DNA of 64,000 nucleotides from Polaribacter sp. HaHaR_3_91 (GCF_019278525.1 NZ_CP058986.1:3301001-3365000), one strand, 5' to 3'. Shown: positions 19,486 to 29,433, counted from the stretch's first letter. The notes: generated by a model not told the origin, from the letters alone. A program made the numbers and translations.

Positions 19486-20653
19486 GAAGTATGTTTAAAG
19501 GGTTATCATCTAAAATATCTTCTTCTGTCTCATCTGTCGACGCACTTACACTTAAAATCATTCCCAATGCAAAACAGGTCATCCAGATAGAAGTACCTCC
19601 ACTACTAATTAGCGGTAAAGTTTGCCCCGTTACTGGGAATAAATTGGTTGCAACCGCCATATTTATGGATGCTTGAAAAATAATAGGAAGTCCAACTCCC
19701 ACCACCAACAAAGTTCCAAAAATTGTGGTTGTTTTTCTAATGACTACAAAAATTCTAAACAAAAGAATAAAATAGATAGAGACTATTAAAAATCCACCAA
19801 CTAAACCATATTCTTCTACAATTATTGCAAAAATAAAATCTGATGTAGACTGAGGTAAAAAGTTTTTTTGTACACTTTTACCAGGACCAACACCAAAAGT
19901 TTCACCCATTGCAATTGCTATTTTTGCTTTCTCTACTTGATACTGTTCTTTCCCTTCATCATCAGAAAAACTAGCGATTCTGTTTTCCCAAGTTTGTACT
20001 CTATTTGGCATTAAATCTGGAAAGGCTTTGGCAGCCAAAATAAAAATTAACAACAAGCCAATTCCTGCTCCTATTATAAATCCTAAGTACTTAACCGGAT
20101 ATCCACCAATAAAAGTTACAATTAAAATCATAGTAAAAATAATTGCTGTTGTAGAAAAGTTTGCCGGTAAAATTAAGAGTAAAACAGCAGCAACTGGCAA
20201 CCATAATTGCCACAAGCTCTCTTTAAAACCAATTGTGTTGTCCTTATTTCTAGACAAATACCTTGCTACATAAACCATTAGCACTAAACCTGCCAAAGTA
20301 GAGGTCTGGAAACCAATTCCTCCAATACTAATCCATCTACTTGCATTTGCCCCTCCTATTGTTGTACCCTGAGATAGCGTATAAATCAATAAAAAGACAA
20401 TTACAGGAAGCATGATAACTGAGCCACCAGAGAAAAACCTATAAGGCACTTTATGAACCCCATAAATAATGGCAAATCCCATTATTAACAGTACAATATG
20501 CTTTATCAAGTACCCAAAAGAAGAACCAGAACCAACAACATACTCCAAGTTTGTGCTTGCGCTATAAACTGGCATAAATGAGAATATTGCCAAAATAGCA
20601 ACAATTGCCCAAATGGTTTTATCTCCTTTTATATATTGAAAAATGGTTTTCAT
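19469..20653 (-). CDS. ftsW: SEDS-family peptidoglycan glycosyltransferase FtsW
   Basis: Multipass membrane protein (394 residues, about ten helices) that polymerises septal lipid II with FtsI. Visible SEDS landmarks are [22 protein letters not shown], the charged extracellular region [25 protein letters not shown] and PLISSGGTS near the C-terminus. The C-terminal tail is acidic ([11 protein letters not shown]). Position next to murG/murD in the dcw cluster favours FtsW over RodA. The 79-nt gap to murD is the largest upstream of ftsA in the cluster. Confidence 0.94.
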   Translation of the reverse strand: MKTIFQYIKGDKTIWAIVAILAIFSFMPVYSASTNLEYVVGSGSSFGYLIKHIVLLIMGFAIIYGVHKVPYRFFSGGSVIMLPVIVFLLIYTLSQGTTIGGANASRWISIGGIGFQTSTLAGLVLMVYVARYLSRNKDNTIGFKESLWQLWLPVAAVLLLILPANFSTTAIIFTMILIVTFIGGYPVKYLGFIIGAGIGLLLIFILAAKAFPDLMPNRVQTWENRIASFSDDEGKEQYQVEKAKIAIAMGETFGVGPGKSVQKNFLPQSTSDFIFAIIVEEYGLVGGFLIVSIYFILLFRIFVVIRKTTTIFGTLLVVGVGLPIIFQASINMAVATNLFPVTGQTLPLISSGGTSIWMTCFALGMILSVSASTDETEEDILDDNPLNILHETLD

Positions 20654-20732
20654 TAAATAGTACTTAGATTTTTAAAATATTAAACTTTATTTTATAATTA
20701 AACGCATAAACAATTACACGATTAAACAATTT

Positions 20733-22067
20733 TTACAAACTTCTTACTGCTTTCTTAAATTGACGACCTCTATCTTCATAGTTTTCAAACAAATCGAAAC
20801 TTGCACATGATGGCGACAATAAAACAGCTTCTCCACTTTCTGCTAATTTGTGAGATACTTTTACAGCTTCTTCTGCTCCTGCAGTTTCTACTATAATATC
20901 TACTACGTTTCCAAAAGTATTTTTAATTTTATCGTTATCAACACCTAAACAAACAATTGCTTTTACTTTTTCTCTTACCAAAGGCAACAAATCATTATAA
21001 TCATTCCCTTTATCTACACCACCAACTATCCAGATAGTGCTTTTGTCCATACATTCTAACGCATAATACGTTGCGTTTACGTTAGTAGCCTTAGAATCAT
21101 TTATATATTCTACACCTCTAACTTTTGCCACATTTTCTAAGCGATGCTCTGCTCCTTCAAAATCTTCTAAACTCTCTATTATAACTTGCTTTCTAGCTTT
21201 TAATAATTGAGCCGCCATAGTAGCTGCCATAGCATTTTTTGTATTATGTTTTCCTTTTACTGATAAAGTTGATAACGGCATGTTAATTTTGTCTTTATTT
21301 ATATTGATAATAATATTGTTGTCTTTGATATACGCTCCATACTCTAATTCTTTTACAAGCGAAAACGGAACTAATTTTGCGCTTGTTTTATGTTCTTTTA
21401 ACCAATTATTGATGGCTTCATCATCTGCATCATAAATTAAATAATCGGCTGCTGTCTGATTCTTTGTGATTCTAAACTTTGAATCTATATATTTATTAAA
21501 ATCGTATTCGTACCTATCTAAATGATCTGGTGTAATGTTTGTTAAAATTGCAATATGACTATTAAAACTCTCTATTCCATCTAACTGAAAACTACTTAAC
21601 TCTAACACATAGTTTTCATAAGATTCTTCCGCAACTTGTTGCGCAAAACTGTCACCAATATTGCCTGCAACACCTACATTAAATCCTGCTTTTTTTAAAA
21701 TATGATGCAGTAATAACGTTGTGGTTGTTTTTCCATTAGAACCTGTAATTCCTACAATAGTTGCGGCTGTAAACTGCGCTGCAAATTCAATTTCTGAAAC
21801 AACAGGAATTGAATTTTCTTTTAACCGCAGAATTAAAGCAACCGTATCTGGAATTCCAGGACTTTTCATCACTACATCAGCATTTAAAATTTTGCTTTCT
21901 GTATGTTGATTTTCCTCAAAATCGATCTTGTTATTTAAAAGAACTTCTTTATACTTTTTTGATATTCCGTTTTTATCCGAAACAAAGACTTCGTACCCTT
22001 TTTGTTTTCCTAAAAGCGCTGTACCAACACCACTTTCTCCTCCACCAAGAATTACAAGCCTTTTCAT
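20733..22067 (-). CDS. murD: UDP-N-acetylmuramoyl-L-alanine--D-glutamate ligase MurD
   Basis: Adds D-glutamate to the stem peptide. N-terminal UDP-binding VILGGGESGVGTALL, ATP-binding VGITGSNGKTTTTLLL (about residues 107-122), and the C-terminal domain with YINDSKATNVNA and LLSPSCASFDLFENYEDRG, a MurD signature. 444 residues, cytoplasmic. It directly abuts mraY with no spacer, so both are translated from one message. Confidence 0.97.
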   Translation of the reverse strand: MKRLVILGGGESGVGTALLGKQKGYEVFVSDKNGISKKYKEVLLNNKIDFEENQHTESKILNADVVMKSPGIPDTVALILRLKENSIPVVSEIEFAAQFTAATIVGITGSNGKTTTTLLLHHILKKAGFNVGVAGNIGDSFAQQVAEESYENYVLELSSFQLDGIESFNSHIAILTNITPDHLDRYEYDFNKYIDSKFRITKNQTAADYLIYDADDEAINNWLKEHKTSAKLVPFSLVKELEYGAYIKDNNIIININKDKINMPLSTLSVKGKHNTKNAMAATMAAQLLKARKQVIIESLEDFEGAEHRLENVAKVRGVEYINDSKATNVNATYYALECMDKSTIWIVGGVDKGNDYNDLLPLVREKVKAIVCLGVDNDKIKNTFGNVVDIIVETAGAEEAVKVSHKLAESGEAVLLSPSCASFDLFENYEDRGRQFKKAVRSL

Positions 22068-23294
22068 TTATCTTAATTTTAAAGTAACAATTGTAAATAC
22101 TGCTAATAAGATTCCAATAATCCAAAAACGGACTACAATTTTACTTTCGTGATAGTTTGATTTTTGATAATGATGGTGTAAAGGCGCCATCTTAAAAATT
22201 CTTCTACCTTCGCCAAATTTCTTTTTGGTATACTTAAACCAAGAAACCTGCATAATTACCGAAAGGTTTTCTATCACAAATATTCCTGCTAAAATTGGCA
22301 ACAATAACTCTTTACGAATAGCAATTGCAATAACCGCTATAATTCCACCAATTGTTAAACTTCCCGTATCACCCATAAAAACCTGAGCAGGATAAGTATT
22401 GTACCACAGAAAACCAATTAATGCTCCTGCAAACGCCAATATAAAAACAGTCATTTCACCCGAATCTGGTATGTACATAACATCTAAGTAATCTGCAAAA
22501 ATGATATTACCAGAAACCCATGCAAACACCGCTAAGGTTAACACTATTATTGCCGATGAGCCAGTTGCTAAACCATCAATTCCATCTGTTAAATTTGCTC
22601 CATTTGAAATTCCTGTTACAATAAAAACAGTTACAAAGATGAAAACAATCCATCCATACTTCTCGTATCCATCACCTAAAAAACTGAAGGCTTTAGAATA
22701 CTCTAATTCATTATCTTTAAAAAATGGAACCGTAGTTTTAGTAGATTTATGCGCTTCTCCAAAAACAATTTTTCTCCCATCTTTATTTATTATTTGCTGC
22801 TCTTTTGGTAATTGTTCTTTTATAGTAACTCCATCATTAAAATACAACATAGAACCTACAATAATACCTAAACCAACCTGACCTAAAACCTTAAACTTAC
22901 CGCTTAAACCGCCTTTATCTTTTTTGAAAACTTTTATATAATCGTCTAAAAAACCAATTAACCCCATCCAAACGGTAGTGATAATCAATAAGATCACATA
23001 GACATTATCTAATTTAGCCAATAACAAAACAGGAATTAATGTTGCTAAAATGATAATAACACCACCCATTGTTGGCGTACCCGTTTTTTGTTTCTGCCCC
23101 TCTAAACCTAAATCTCTTACTGTTTCTCCTACTTGCTGGTTTCTTAAAAAATCTATAATTCTTCTACCATAAATGGTTGATATTAATAATGATAAAATAA
23201 AAGCTCCCGCTGCTCTAAATGTGATAAACTGAAATAATCCAGCACCAGGGAAATCCATTATATTTTCTAAATATTCAAATAAATAATATAGCAT
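22068..23294 (-). CDS. mraY: Phospho-N-acetylmuramoyl-pentapeptide transferase MraY
   Basis: Transfers phospho-MurNAc-pentapeptide to undecaprenyl phosphate, forming lipid I. Ten-helix membrane protein. MraY signatures are [11 protein letters not shown] near residue 73, the aspartates in [12 protein letters not shown], the [15 protein letters not shown] block, and the HHH motif in MAPLHHHYQ near the C-terminus. At 408 residues it is longer than the E. coli enzyme; the excess lies in a hydrophilic loop of about 60 residues ([20 protein letters not shown] region) that I believe is usual in Bacteroidetes. It is 2 nt from murE. Confidence 0.97.
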   Translation of the reverse strand: MLYYLFEYLENIMDFPGAGLFQFITFRAAGAFILSLLISTIYGRRIIDFLRNQQVGETVRDLGLEGQKQKTGTPTMGGVIIILATLIPVLLLAKLDNVYVILLIITTVWMGLIGFLDDYIKVFKKDKGGLSGKFKVLGQVGLGIIVGSMLYFNDGVTIKEQLPKEQQIINKDGRKIVFGEAHKSTKTTVPFFKDNELEYSKAFSFLGDGYEKYGWIVFIFVTVFIVTGISNGANLTDGIDGLATGSSAIIVLTLAVFAWVSGNIIFADYLDVMYIPDSGEMTVFILAFAGALIGFLWYNTYPAQVFMGDTGSLTIGGIIAVIAIAIRKELLLPILAGIFVIENLSVIMQVSWFKYTKKKFGEGRRIFKMAPLHHHYQKSNYHESKIVVRFWIIGILLAVFTIVTLKLR

Positions 23295-23296
23295 TC

Positions 23297-24763
23297 TTAA
23301 TTATTTTTTAATTGATTGAAACAGTTCTTTACTTCTTCTAAATCATCAAAATGAGCTCTCACTCCATTAATTTCTTGATAATTTTCATGTCCTTTTCCTG
23401 CTATTAAAATAATATCTCCTGTTTCAGAGAATTTGCAAGCAGTTTTAATAGCTTGTCTTCTGTCTAAAATTGACAATGTTTTTTTATAGTTCTCAGCTGC
23501 AACACCAACTTCCATTTCATCTAAAATAGTCTGTGCATTTTCTGTTCTAGGATTGTCTGATGTAAAAATCGCTTGACTACTTAACTGAGAAGCAATATGT
23601 GCCATTTTTGATCTTTTCGTAACATCTCTATCACCACCACAACCAACTACTGTTATCAGTTTTTCATTACCATTTCTAATATCGTTAATGGTTTCTAACA
23701 CGTTTTTTAAAGCATCTGGCGTATGTGCATAATCTACAATTGCCGTAACTCCATCACTTGAAATAACATACTCGAAACGACCACTTACATTTTCCAACTG
23801 ACTGATAATTGTTAAAATTTCTAACTTTTCTAATCCCAACAATTCTGCTGTTGCAAAAATTGCCAACAAGTTAGATGCGTTAAACTGACCAATAAGCTTG
23901 GTCCAAACTTCTGTTTCATTTATTTTTAAAAGTGTTCCAGAAAATTGCTTTTCTAAAATCTTAGCTCTATAATCTGCTAATGTTTTTAAAGCATAAGTTA
24001 CCTTCTTAGCTTTGGTATTTTGCAACATAAAGTCGCCATTTTTATCATCGATATTAGTAAGCGCAAATGCTGACTTAGGCAACGAATCAAAAAATACTTT
24101 CTTTACATCTCTGTATTCTGCAAACGTTTTATGATAATCTAAATGATCATGAGATAGGTTGGTGAAAATTCCACCAGCAAACGTTAATCCCTCTGTTCTT
24201 TTCTGATGAATTCCATGAGAACTCACCTCCATAAAACAATAATCTACACCTGCATCAATCATTTTATCTAAATAACTATTGATGGTAACAGAATCTGGAG
24301 TTGTATGTGTTGCCTTAAACTCAACATCATCAACTAAAATTTTCACTGTTGAAAGCAAACCTACTTTATAACCTGCTTTTTTAAATAATTGATACAAAAG
24401 TGATGCTATTGTAGTTTTACCATTTGTACCCGTAACACCTACTAACGGCATCTTTTTTGACGGATTTTCATAGAAATTAGACGCCATTATCGCCAAAGCA
24501 ACATTAGCATCTGCAACTTCAATATATGTAATTCCCGTTTTTTTATCCGCAGGAAAATCTTCACAAATAATTGCAATCGCACCTAAACTAATTGCTTTTT
24601 CAATATATAAATGACCATCTACTGAGACTCCTTTTTGGGCAATAAAAACGTCATTCTTTTCAATTTTTCTAGAATCGAAAACAACAGCATTTATCTCAAT
24701 ATCTGTACTTCCAAATACTTGATCAATAGCAACCTGATATAATATGTCTTTTAAATTCTTCAG
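23297..24763 (-). CDS. murE: UDP-N-acetylmuramoylalanyl-D-glutamate--2,6-diaminopimelate ligase MurE, apparent CTG start
   Basis: Adds the third residue of the stem peptide. The ATP loop is VTGTNGKTT (residues 110-118). The DNPRTE motif in the C-terminal domain indicates meso-diaminopimelate specificity. The first in-frame ATG or TTG codons (near 24487-24496) would remove the whole N-terminal UDP-binding domain. Upstream of them the frame stays open for 89 more codons with convincing MurE sequence ([19 protein letters not shown]). It begins [10 protein letters not shown] right after a CTG at 24763, preceded by an in-frame TAA. With CTG read as Met the protein is 488 residues, the normal length. 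The CTG lies 1 nt after the ftsI stop. The identity is sure; the start codon is inference. Confidence 0.9.
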   Translation of the reverse strand: MKNLKDILYQVAIDQVFGSTDIEINAVVFDSRKIEKNDVFIAQKGVSVDGHLYIEKAISLGAIAIICEDFPADKKTGITYIEVADANVALAIMASNFYENPSKKMPLVGVTGTNGKTTIASLLYQLFKKAGYKVGLLSTVKILVDDVEFKATHTTPDSVTINSYLDKMIDAGVDYCFMEVSSHGIHQKRTEGLTFAGGIFTNLSHDHLDYHKTFAEYRDVKKVFFDSLPKSAFALTNIDDKNGDFMLQNTKAKKVTYALKTLADYRAKILEKQFSGTLLKINETEVWTKLIGQFNASNLLAIFATAELLGLEKLEILTIISQLENVSGRFEYVISSDGVTAIVDYAHTPDALKNVLETINDIRNGNEKLITVVGCGGDRDVTKRSKMAHIASQLSSQAIFTSDNPRTENAQTILDEMEVGVAAENYKKTLSILDRRQAIKTACKFSETGDIILIAGKGHENYQEINGVRAHFDDLEEVKNCFNQLKNN

Positions 24764-24764
24764 T

Positions 24765-26780
24765 TTATGAAAGTTTTAAAATAATGGTTCGTCCTTTTAT
24801 TAATTTTTCTCCTTTTTTTAGTGATTGAGACTTCACTTTACCAACACCAGTAAACTGTACTTTTAATCCGATATTCTCTAACAAAGCCAAAGCATCCATA
24901 CCAGACATCCCTCTAACATCCGGAATCTCTTGATACTCTACATTTGATTTTTTATCAAAATCTAAATACTGTTTATCTATAACTGCAAATTCTATTTTAT
25001 CATCTACAGACTGATTATCTATAGGAGTTGTTGTATAAATTTTCTGTGCAATTTCCTTAAAAACAGGCCCAGCAACTGTTGCTCCATAATATCCTTTCTT
25101 TTTCTTTGGATCATGAATAACTACAATACAAGAGTATTTTGGGTTATCCGCAGGAAAAAAACCAGCAAAAGAAGCTACATAACGTTTACTTGAATAAAAA
25201 CCGCCTTCCCATTCACCCTTACTGTTTTTAGTTCTAGGAATGTATTTTTTAGCAGTACCTGTTTTACCCGCCATAGAAAAATTAGGAGAATAAATACCTC
25301 TACCCGTACCTTTTTCTACTACGTTTTCCAACACCTTTTTCAACTTACTTAAAGTTTCATCAGAAGCTATTTTTGGATTTAAAACCTCAGTTTCAAAAAC
25401 CTTTTCAACTTTATCTTCCTTTCTTAATTCTTTTACAAATCTTGGTTTTACCATTACACCATTGTTTGCAATAGCATTATAAAACATTAACGTTTGCATT
25501 GGTGTTATAGAAATACCATAGCCCCAAGACATCCATTCTAATGAAATTTTACTCCATTCCTTATCTTTTGGATTTGGTATGTAAGGCTTCCCTTCTCCTT
25601 TTATCTGAAAACCAATTGGCTCTGTAAAACCATATTCAGCTATCTTATCATAAAATCTCTGAGGGTTTTTATCATAATATTTCTGAATCACTTTTACCAC
25701 ACCAACATTAGAAGAAACCTCTAAAATTCGACCAACAGAAATCTTACCATAACCACCGTGATGAGAATCTTCTACCTTTCTTCGATTTACATAAATTCTA
25801 CCTTTTTCTGTATCTACAACCGTAGATGTATCTACAACCTTATCATCTAAAGCAATCATCATACTCGCCAACTTAAAAGTAGAACCAGGCTCATGACTCT
25901 CCCAAACTGCATAATTTCTTTTCTCGAAATAAGTCCCTCTAGAAGTTCTTCCTAAGTTAGAAATTGCTTTAATCTCACCTGTAGCAGTCTCCATAACCAC
26001 CGCACAACCATGTTCAGCCTCAAAATACTCTAACTTATCTAACAAAGCATGGTGCGTAATATCCTGAATATTAACATCTATTGTGGTTATAATATCATGC
26101 CCATCAACAGGCTCTTTTTCATTTACATCATTTATAGGTTTCCATTGGTTTTTAGCAATTTTCTGCTTCCACCTTAATCCATTTTGCCCCTGCATATAAT
26201 CTGCAAACGCACCTTCTATTCCTGCTTCACCTCTAAAATCATCATACCCAATAGTACGTTCTGCAATTTTACCAATAGGATGCGCTCTTACCGTTTTATG
26301 CTCTGCTATAAAACCACCGCTATAAACACCTTTTTTAAAAATCGGAAACTCTTTAACCTTTAAGTAATCTGTATACCCTACATTTCTAGCGATTAACAAA
26401 TACCTATTTCTTCTCTTTTTTGCAGTTCTTAATTTATTCTGATAATAGTAAGGCGTTTTGCCAAACATTCCAGAAAGCGCTTTAGACAATGCTACAAAGT
26501 TTTTCTCAAAAACTTCACTATCCACAGCCACCACATCCATTCTAATTGTAAATTTAGACATAGAAGTAGCCAACAAATTACCATCTGCCGCATAGACATT
26601 TCCTTTATTAGCGTAAATAGTATCTTGTCTAATTGTTAATTCTGTAGACAACTTTCTATACTTATCACCCTCTGAATATTGAATGGAAAAAATACGAAAC
26701 ACCACAAGCAACAAAAATAGCGTCATAAAAGCAGCTACTATGTAGAATTTGGTAAGTATGCTTTTTTTCTGAGTTGCCAA
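24765..26780 (-). CDS. ftsI: Septal peptidoglycan transpeptidase FtsI (PBP3) with PASTA domain
   Basis: Class B penicillin-binding protein that crosslinks septal peptidoglycan. One N-terminal membrane helix (residues about 10-30) precedes the dimerisation/pedestal domain. The transpeptidase motifs are S300-TFK303 (EPGSTFKLASM), SSN (VSSNVGVVKV) and KTG (MAGKTGTAKKY). The last ~65 residues (IPDVRGMSGMDALALLENIGL) form a PASTA domain, as is frequent in Bacteroidetes FtsI. 671 residues. Lies between ftsL (5-nt gap) and murE (1-nt gap). Confidence 0.95.
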   Translation of the reverse strand: MATQKKSILTKFYIVAAFMTLFLLLVVFRIFSIQYSEGDKYRKLSTELTIRQDTIYANKGNVYAADGNLLATSMSKFTIRMDVVAVDSEVFEKNFVALSKALSGMFGKTPYYYQNKLRTAKKRRNRYLLIARNVGYTDYLKVKEFPIFKKGVYSGGFIAEHKTVRAHPIGKIAERTIGYDDFRGEAGIEGAFADYMQGQNGLRWKQKIAKNQWKPINDVNEKEPVDGHDIITTIDVNIQDITHHALLDKLEYFEAEHGCAVVMETATGEIKAISNLGRTSRGTYFEKRNYAVWESHEPGSTFKLASMMIALDDKVVDTSTVVDTEKGRIYVNRRKVEDSHHGGYGKISVGRILEVSSNVGVVKVIQKYYDKNPQRFYDKIAEYGFTEPIGFQIKGEGKPYIPNPKDKEWSKISLEWMSWGYGISITPMQTLMFYNAIANNGVMVKPRFVKELRKEDKVEKVFETEVLNPKIASDETLSKLKKVLENVVEKGTGRGIYSPNFSMAGKTGTAKKYIPRTKNSKGEWEGGFYSSKRYVASFAGFFPADNPKYSCIVVIHDPKKKKGYYGATVAGPVFKEIAQKIYTTTPIDNQSVDDKIEFAVIDKQYLDFDKKSNVEYQEIPDVRGMSGMDALALLENIGLKVQFTGVGKVKSQSLKKGEKLIKGRTIILKLS

Positions 26781-26785
26781 TTTTA

Positions 26786-27112
26786 TTAATCTTTTATGGT
26801 TACTTTTATTTTCTTTGGTGGGGATTTTAAAGGCTCTAAACCTCTAACCTTTGCTTTTTCTCTGATACTCGACTCCATTTTCATTCTCATTAAAATAGTA
26901 CCAGTATCCACATACACTGCTCTTAACTCTCTTTTCTCTTTATTCAACTTTGATATCTGAATAACTTTTCGCTCCGCTTTGTGCGCACTTGTTATCATAA
27001 TTAACAACAATGCAACCACAAAAATGATGATTCGCCAATTTTTAAAAGCCGCATCATCTGTAAGAAAACTTCCTCTCAGAAAATCGTAGACCCCTTTTTT
27101 AACTTTAGACAT
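26786..27112 (-). CDS. ftsL: FtsL-like divisome protein
   Basis: Small bitopic protein (108 residues). A cytoplasmic N-terminus is followed by one membrane helix (about residues 28-43, IIIFVVALLLIMITSA) and a short periplasmic coiled-coil-like stretch rich in K, E, R and L (ISKLNKEKRELRAVY). Sequence similarity to classical FtsL is weak. The call rests on size, topology and its position between rsmH and ftsI, which is diagnostic in dcw clusters. It should link FtsQ to the FtsW-FtsI synthase. Confidence 0.82.
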   Translation of the reverse strand: MSKVKKGVYDFLRGSFLTDDAAFKNWRIIIFVVALLLIMITSAHKAERKVIQISKLNKEKRELRAVYVDTGTILMRMKMESSIREKAKVRGLEPLKSPPKKIKVTIKD

Positions 27113-27113
27113 C

Positions 27114-28013
27114 CTATTTTCTTAAAGTTGCTATTCTTAACTTAGCACTACGAGCCCTATTATTAAGCTTCACTTCTTCCGCCGTAGGCACAATCAACTT
27201 ACCAACTTTTTGCATTGGCTCGTTACTCCTACCAAACACATCTTTCTCCAATTCACCTTTAAACAAACCAGTTCTTATAAACCTTTTAACCAACCTATCT
27301 TCTAAAGAATGATATGAGATTACACTTAAACGACCATCTTCTTTTAATAAATTCGGCATTTGTTCTAAAAACTCTTTTAAAACATCTAGCTCCTCATTTA
27401 CCTCTATTCGAATCGCCTGAAAAATCTGTGCAATTATCTTATGTTCTTTTGCTTTTGGCAAATACTTTTGCAACACTTGCCTTAACTGAAAACTAGTATC
27501 AATTTTTTCTTCTTGCCTTTTCTCTACAATTGTTTTTGCTATATTTCTAGAATTTCTCAACTCACCATATAAAAACAATATTTCCGCTAATTTCTCTTCA
27601 GAATACGTGTTCACAATTTCTTTAGCCGATGTTTTAGATTTTTGATTCATCCTCATATCTAAATCACCATCAAAACGCGTAGAAAAACCTCTTTCCGCCT
27701 CATCAAACTGATGAGAAGAAACACCTAAATCTGCTAAAACACCATCTACTTTTCGAACACCATGAAACCTTAAAAATCTTGAGATAAATCTAAAATTCTC
27801 AGGAATCAAAGTAAAACGCTCATCATCAATAATATTATCTAAAGCATCTGGATCTTGATCAAAACCAAACAACCTTCCGTTAGCACCCAATCTTTTCAAA
27901 ATTTCTCTTGAATGACCTCCGCCACCAAACGTAACATCTACATAAACACCGTCTTCTTTAATAGCTAACGCATCTACACTCTCTTGCAATAAAACTGGAT
28001 TATGATAATTCAT
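27114..28013 (-). CDS. rsmH: 16S rRNA (cytosine1402-N4)-methyltransferase RsmH
   Basis: Methylates N4 of C1402 in 16S rRNA (formerly MraW). The SAM motif YVDVTFGGGGHSREIL occurs near residues 24-39, followed by GVLADLGVSSHQFD and the C-terminal SVISYHSLEDRLVKRF block, all standard for the family. 299 residues, cytoplasmic. The start overlaps the end of mraZ by 14 nt, suggesting coupled translation. Second gene of the dcw operon. Confidence 0.97.
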   Translation of the reverse strand: MNYHNPVLLQESVDALAIKEDGVYVDVTFGGGGHSREILKRLGANGRLFGFDQDPDALDNIIDDERFTLIPENFRFISRFLRFHGVRKVDGVLADLGVSSHQFDEAERGFSTRFDGDLDMRMNQKSKTSAKEIVNTYSEEKLAEILFLYGELRNSRNIAKTIVEKRQEEKIDTSFQLRQVLQKYLPKAKEHKIIAQIFQAIRIEVNEELDVLKEFLEQMPNLLKEDGRLSVISYHSLEDRLVKRFIRTGLFKGELEKDVFGRSNEPMQKVGKLIVPTAEEVKLNNRARSAKLRIATLRK

Positions 28014-28467
28014 CTAATTCTGTATTTCCCATTACCTCTTCAGCCAAATCAGCAAAATCATCTGCTGCATCATCAATGGCTTTTTCATACTTCTCTTTAT
28101 CCCAAATTTCAATGATATTCACTGAAGAAGACATTACTACTTGTTTTTTAATACCCGCAAACTCAAATAAGTCTTTCGGAATTAAAATTCTACCACTAGC
28201 ATCTAATTCTACCATCTTTACTCCTGCTGTAAATCTTCTAATAAAATCATTATTCTTTTTATTAAACCTGTTAAGTTTGTTGATTTTTTCCATCATCAAG
28301 TTCCACTCTTTCATTGGATACAACTCTAAACACGGTTGAAAAACAGCTCTTTTCACCACAAAACCATCTTGTAACACAGAATCCAGTTGCTTTTTAAAGG
28401 CTGATGAAAACATCAATCTCCCCTTAGCATCTGATTTACACTCATATGTACCGATTAGGTTTATCAC
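28000..28467 (-). CDS. mraZ: Transcriptional regulator MraZ
   Basis: AbrB/SpoVT-fold DNA-binding protein that forms ring-shaped oligomers and regulates the dcw operon in species where it has been tested. 155 residues containing two tandem AbrB-like repeats: residues about 5-52 (GTYECKSDAKGRLMFSSAFK) and about 80-125 (VELDASGRILIPKDLFEFAG). First gene of the cluster. A triple 10-bp repeat at 28510-28536 upstream of its start matches the MraZ-box layout, which supports autoregulation. Confidence 0.96.
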   Translation of the reverse strand: MINLIGTYECKSDAKGRLMFSSAFKKQLDSVLQDGFVVKRAVFQPCLELYPMKEWNLMMEKINKLNRFNKKNNDFIRRFTAGVKMVELDASGRILIPKDLFEFAGIKKQVVMSSSVNIIEIWDKEKYEKAIDDAADDFADLAEEVMGNTELDELS

Positions 28468-28490
28468 TCTTAAAATATATTAATTGAAGT

Positions 28491-28498
28491 CAAAAATA
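28491..28498 (-). promoter_or_regulatory. Putative -7 element (TATTTTTG) of the dcw operon
   Basis: Minus-strand TATTTTTG fits TAnnTTTG and lies 24 nt before the mraZ start. The -33 region would fall inside the triple repeat at 28510-28536, so MraZ bound there could block RNA polymerase. Confidence 0.55.
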
Positions 28499-28509
28499 TG
28501 TAAATTTTA

Positions 28510-28536
28510 CCACTTTTTACCACATTTTACCACTTT
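28510..28536 (-). promoter_or_regulatory. Putative MraZ box: three AAAGTGG-type repeats at 10-bp spacing
   Basis: On the minus strand the units are AAAGTGG (28536-28530), AATGTGG (28526-28520) and AAAGTGG (28516-28510), each followed by TAA or TAAAA, with exact 10-nt periodicity. They stand 43-69 nt before the mraZ start. MraZ boxes described in E. coli (TGGGN repeats, 5-nt spacers) and Mollicutes (AAAGTG-type repeats, 3-nt spacers) have the same three-unit, 10-bp period. Confidence 0.75.
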
Positions 28537-28600
28537 GTTAATAAATAACGCTTTTATTAACAATTCATTGCAGTTAGAATCTATTTTATTTTAAAAATAG

Positions 28601-28616
28601 TCGTTTACGAAAACGA
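28601..28616. promoter_or_regulatory. Inverted repeat TCGTTT-N4-AAACGA, possible operator
   Basis: A perfect 6-bp inverted repeat in the mraZ/hydrolase divergent region, 23 nt upstream of the hydrolase -7 element. It has the look of a repressor site but no regulator gene is adjacent. Confidence 0.35.
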
Positions 28617-28638
28617 TATTTATTTCGCAAAAAAGAAT

Positions 28639-28646
28639 TACATTTG
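28639..28646 (+). promoter_or_regulatory. Putative -7 element (TACATTTG) of the alpha/beta hydrolase gene
   Basis: A full match to TAnnTTTG, 22 nt upstream of the ATG at 28669. The -33 element is not clear. Confidence 0.55.
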
Positions 28647-28668
28647 CTTCTAAGCCAATTAAAAATTA

Positions 28669-29433
28669 ATGACTGATAAGTTAACAGAGGAAGGGAAATT
28701 TACATATGCAGAAGCTGGAGAAGGACCTGCAATCATTATTTTACACGGATTAATGGGTGCTTTAAGTAATTTTGACTCCACATTTGATCATTTTTCCAAT
28801 AACGGATACAAGGTTTTAATACCTGAATTACCTTTATACTCATTACCCCTTATAAAAACGAATGTTAAAAACTTAGCGAAGTTTTTAAAAGAATTTTTAG
28901 AACATAAAAATATAGATCACGCCATTCTTTTAGGAAATTCTTTAGGAGGACACATAGCGTTGTATTTTACAAAACACTATCCAGAAAAAGTAAGTGCGCT
29001 TGTACTTACAGGAAGTTCTGGAATGTATGAAAAAGCGATGGGAGATAGTTTTCCTAAAAGAGGAAACTACGAATATATAGAACAAAAAGCTAGAGAAGTT
29101 TTTTACGACCCTGCAATTGCAACTAAAGAATTAGTAGACGATGTTTACAGTACTGTTAATGACAGAATGAAAGCTTTAAAAACGTTATCTATTGCCAAAA
29201 GTGCCATAAGACATAATATGGCGAATGATTTACCCGACATGAAACATCCAACATGTTTAATTTGGGGAAAACAAGACGGTGTTACACCACCTGAAGCAGC
29301 CGAAGACTTTCATAAACTTTTATCGAACTCAGACTTATTCTGGATTGATAAATGTGGACATGCAGCAATGATGGAAAAACCAGAAGAATTTAATACAATT
29401 CTTCATACTTGGCTTACTTCTAGAAACATATAA
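28669..29433 (+). CDS. Alpha/beta hydrolase
   Basis: A 254-residue serine hydrolase of the alpha/beta fold. The oxyanion-hole motif is LHGLMG (residues 25-30), the nucleophile elbow GNSLGG places the serine at 91, an acid is likely in GKQDGVTPPE and the histidine is in KCGHAAMMEKPEEF near residue 231. No signal peptide, so cytoplasmic. The substrate is unknown; the family includes esterases and C-C bond hydrolases. It is divergent from mraZ and begins a probable three-gene transcript with engB and a pseudouridine synthase. Confidence 0.88.
   Translation: MTDKLTEEGKFTYAEAGEGPAIIILHGLMGALSNFDSTFDHFSNNGYKVLIPELPLYSLPLIKTNVKNLAKFLKEFLEHKNIDHAILLGNSLGGHIALYFTKHYPEKVSALVLTGSSGMYEKAMGDSFPKRGNYEYIEQKAREVFYDPAIATKELVDDVYSTVNDRMKALKTLSIAKSAIRHNMANDLPDMKHPTCLIWGKQDGVTPPEAAEDFHKLLSNSDLFWIDKCGHAAMMEKPEEFNTILHTWLTSRNI

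Noticed and set aside
13047..28467. Absence of murF and ddl from the dcw cluster as a sign of gene loss
   Set aside because: In Bacteroidetes these genes are often elsewhere; their absence here is not informative without the rest of the genome.
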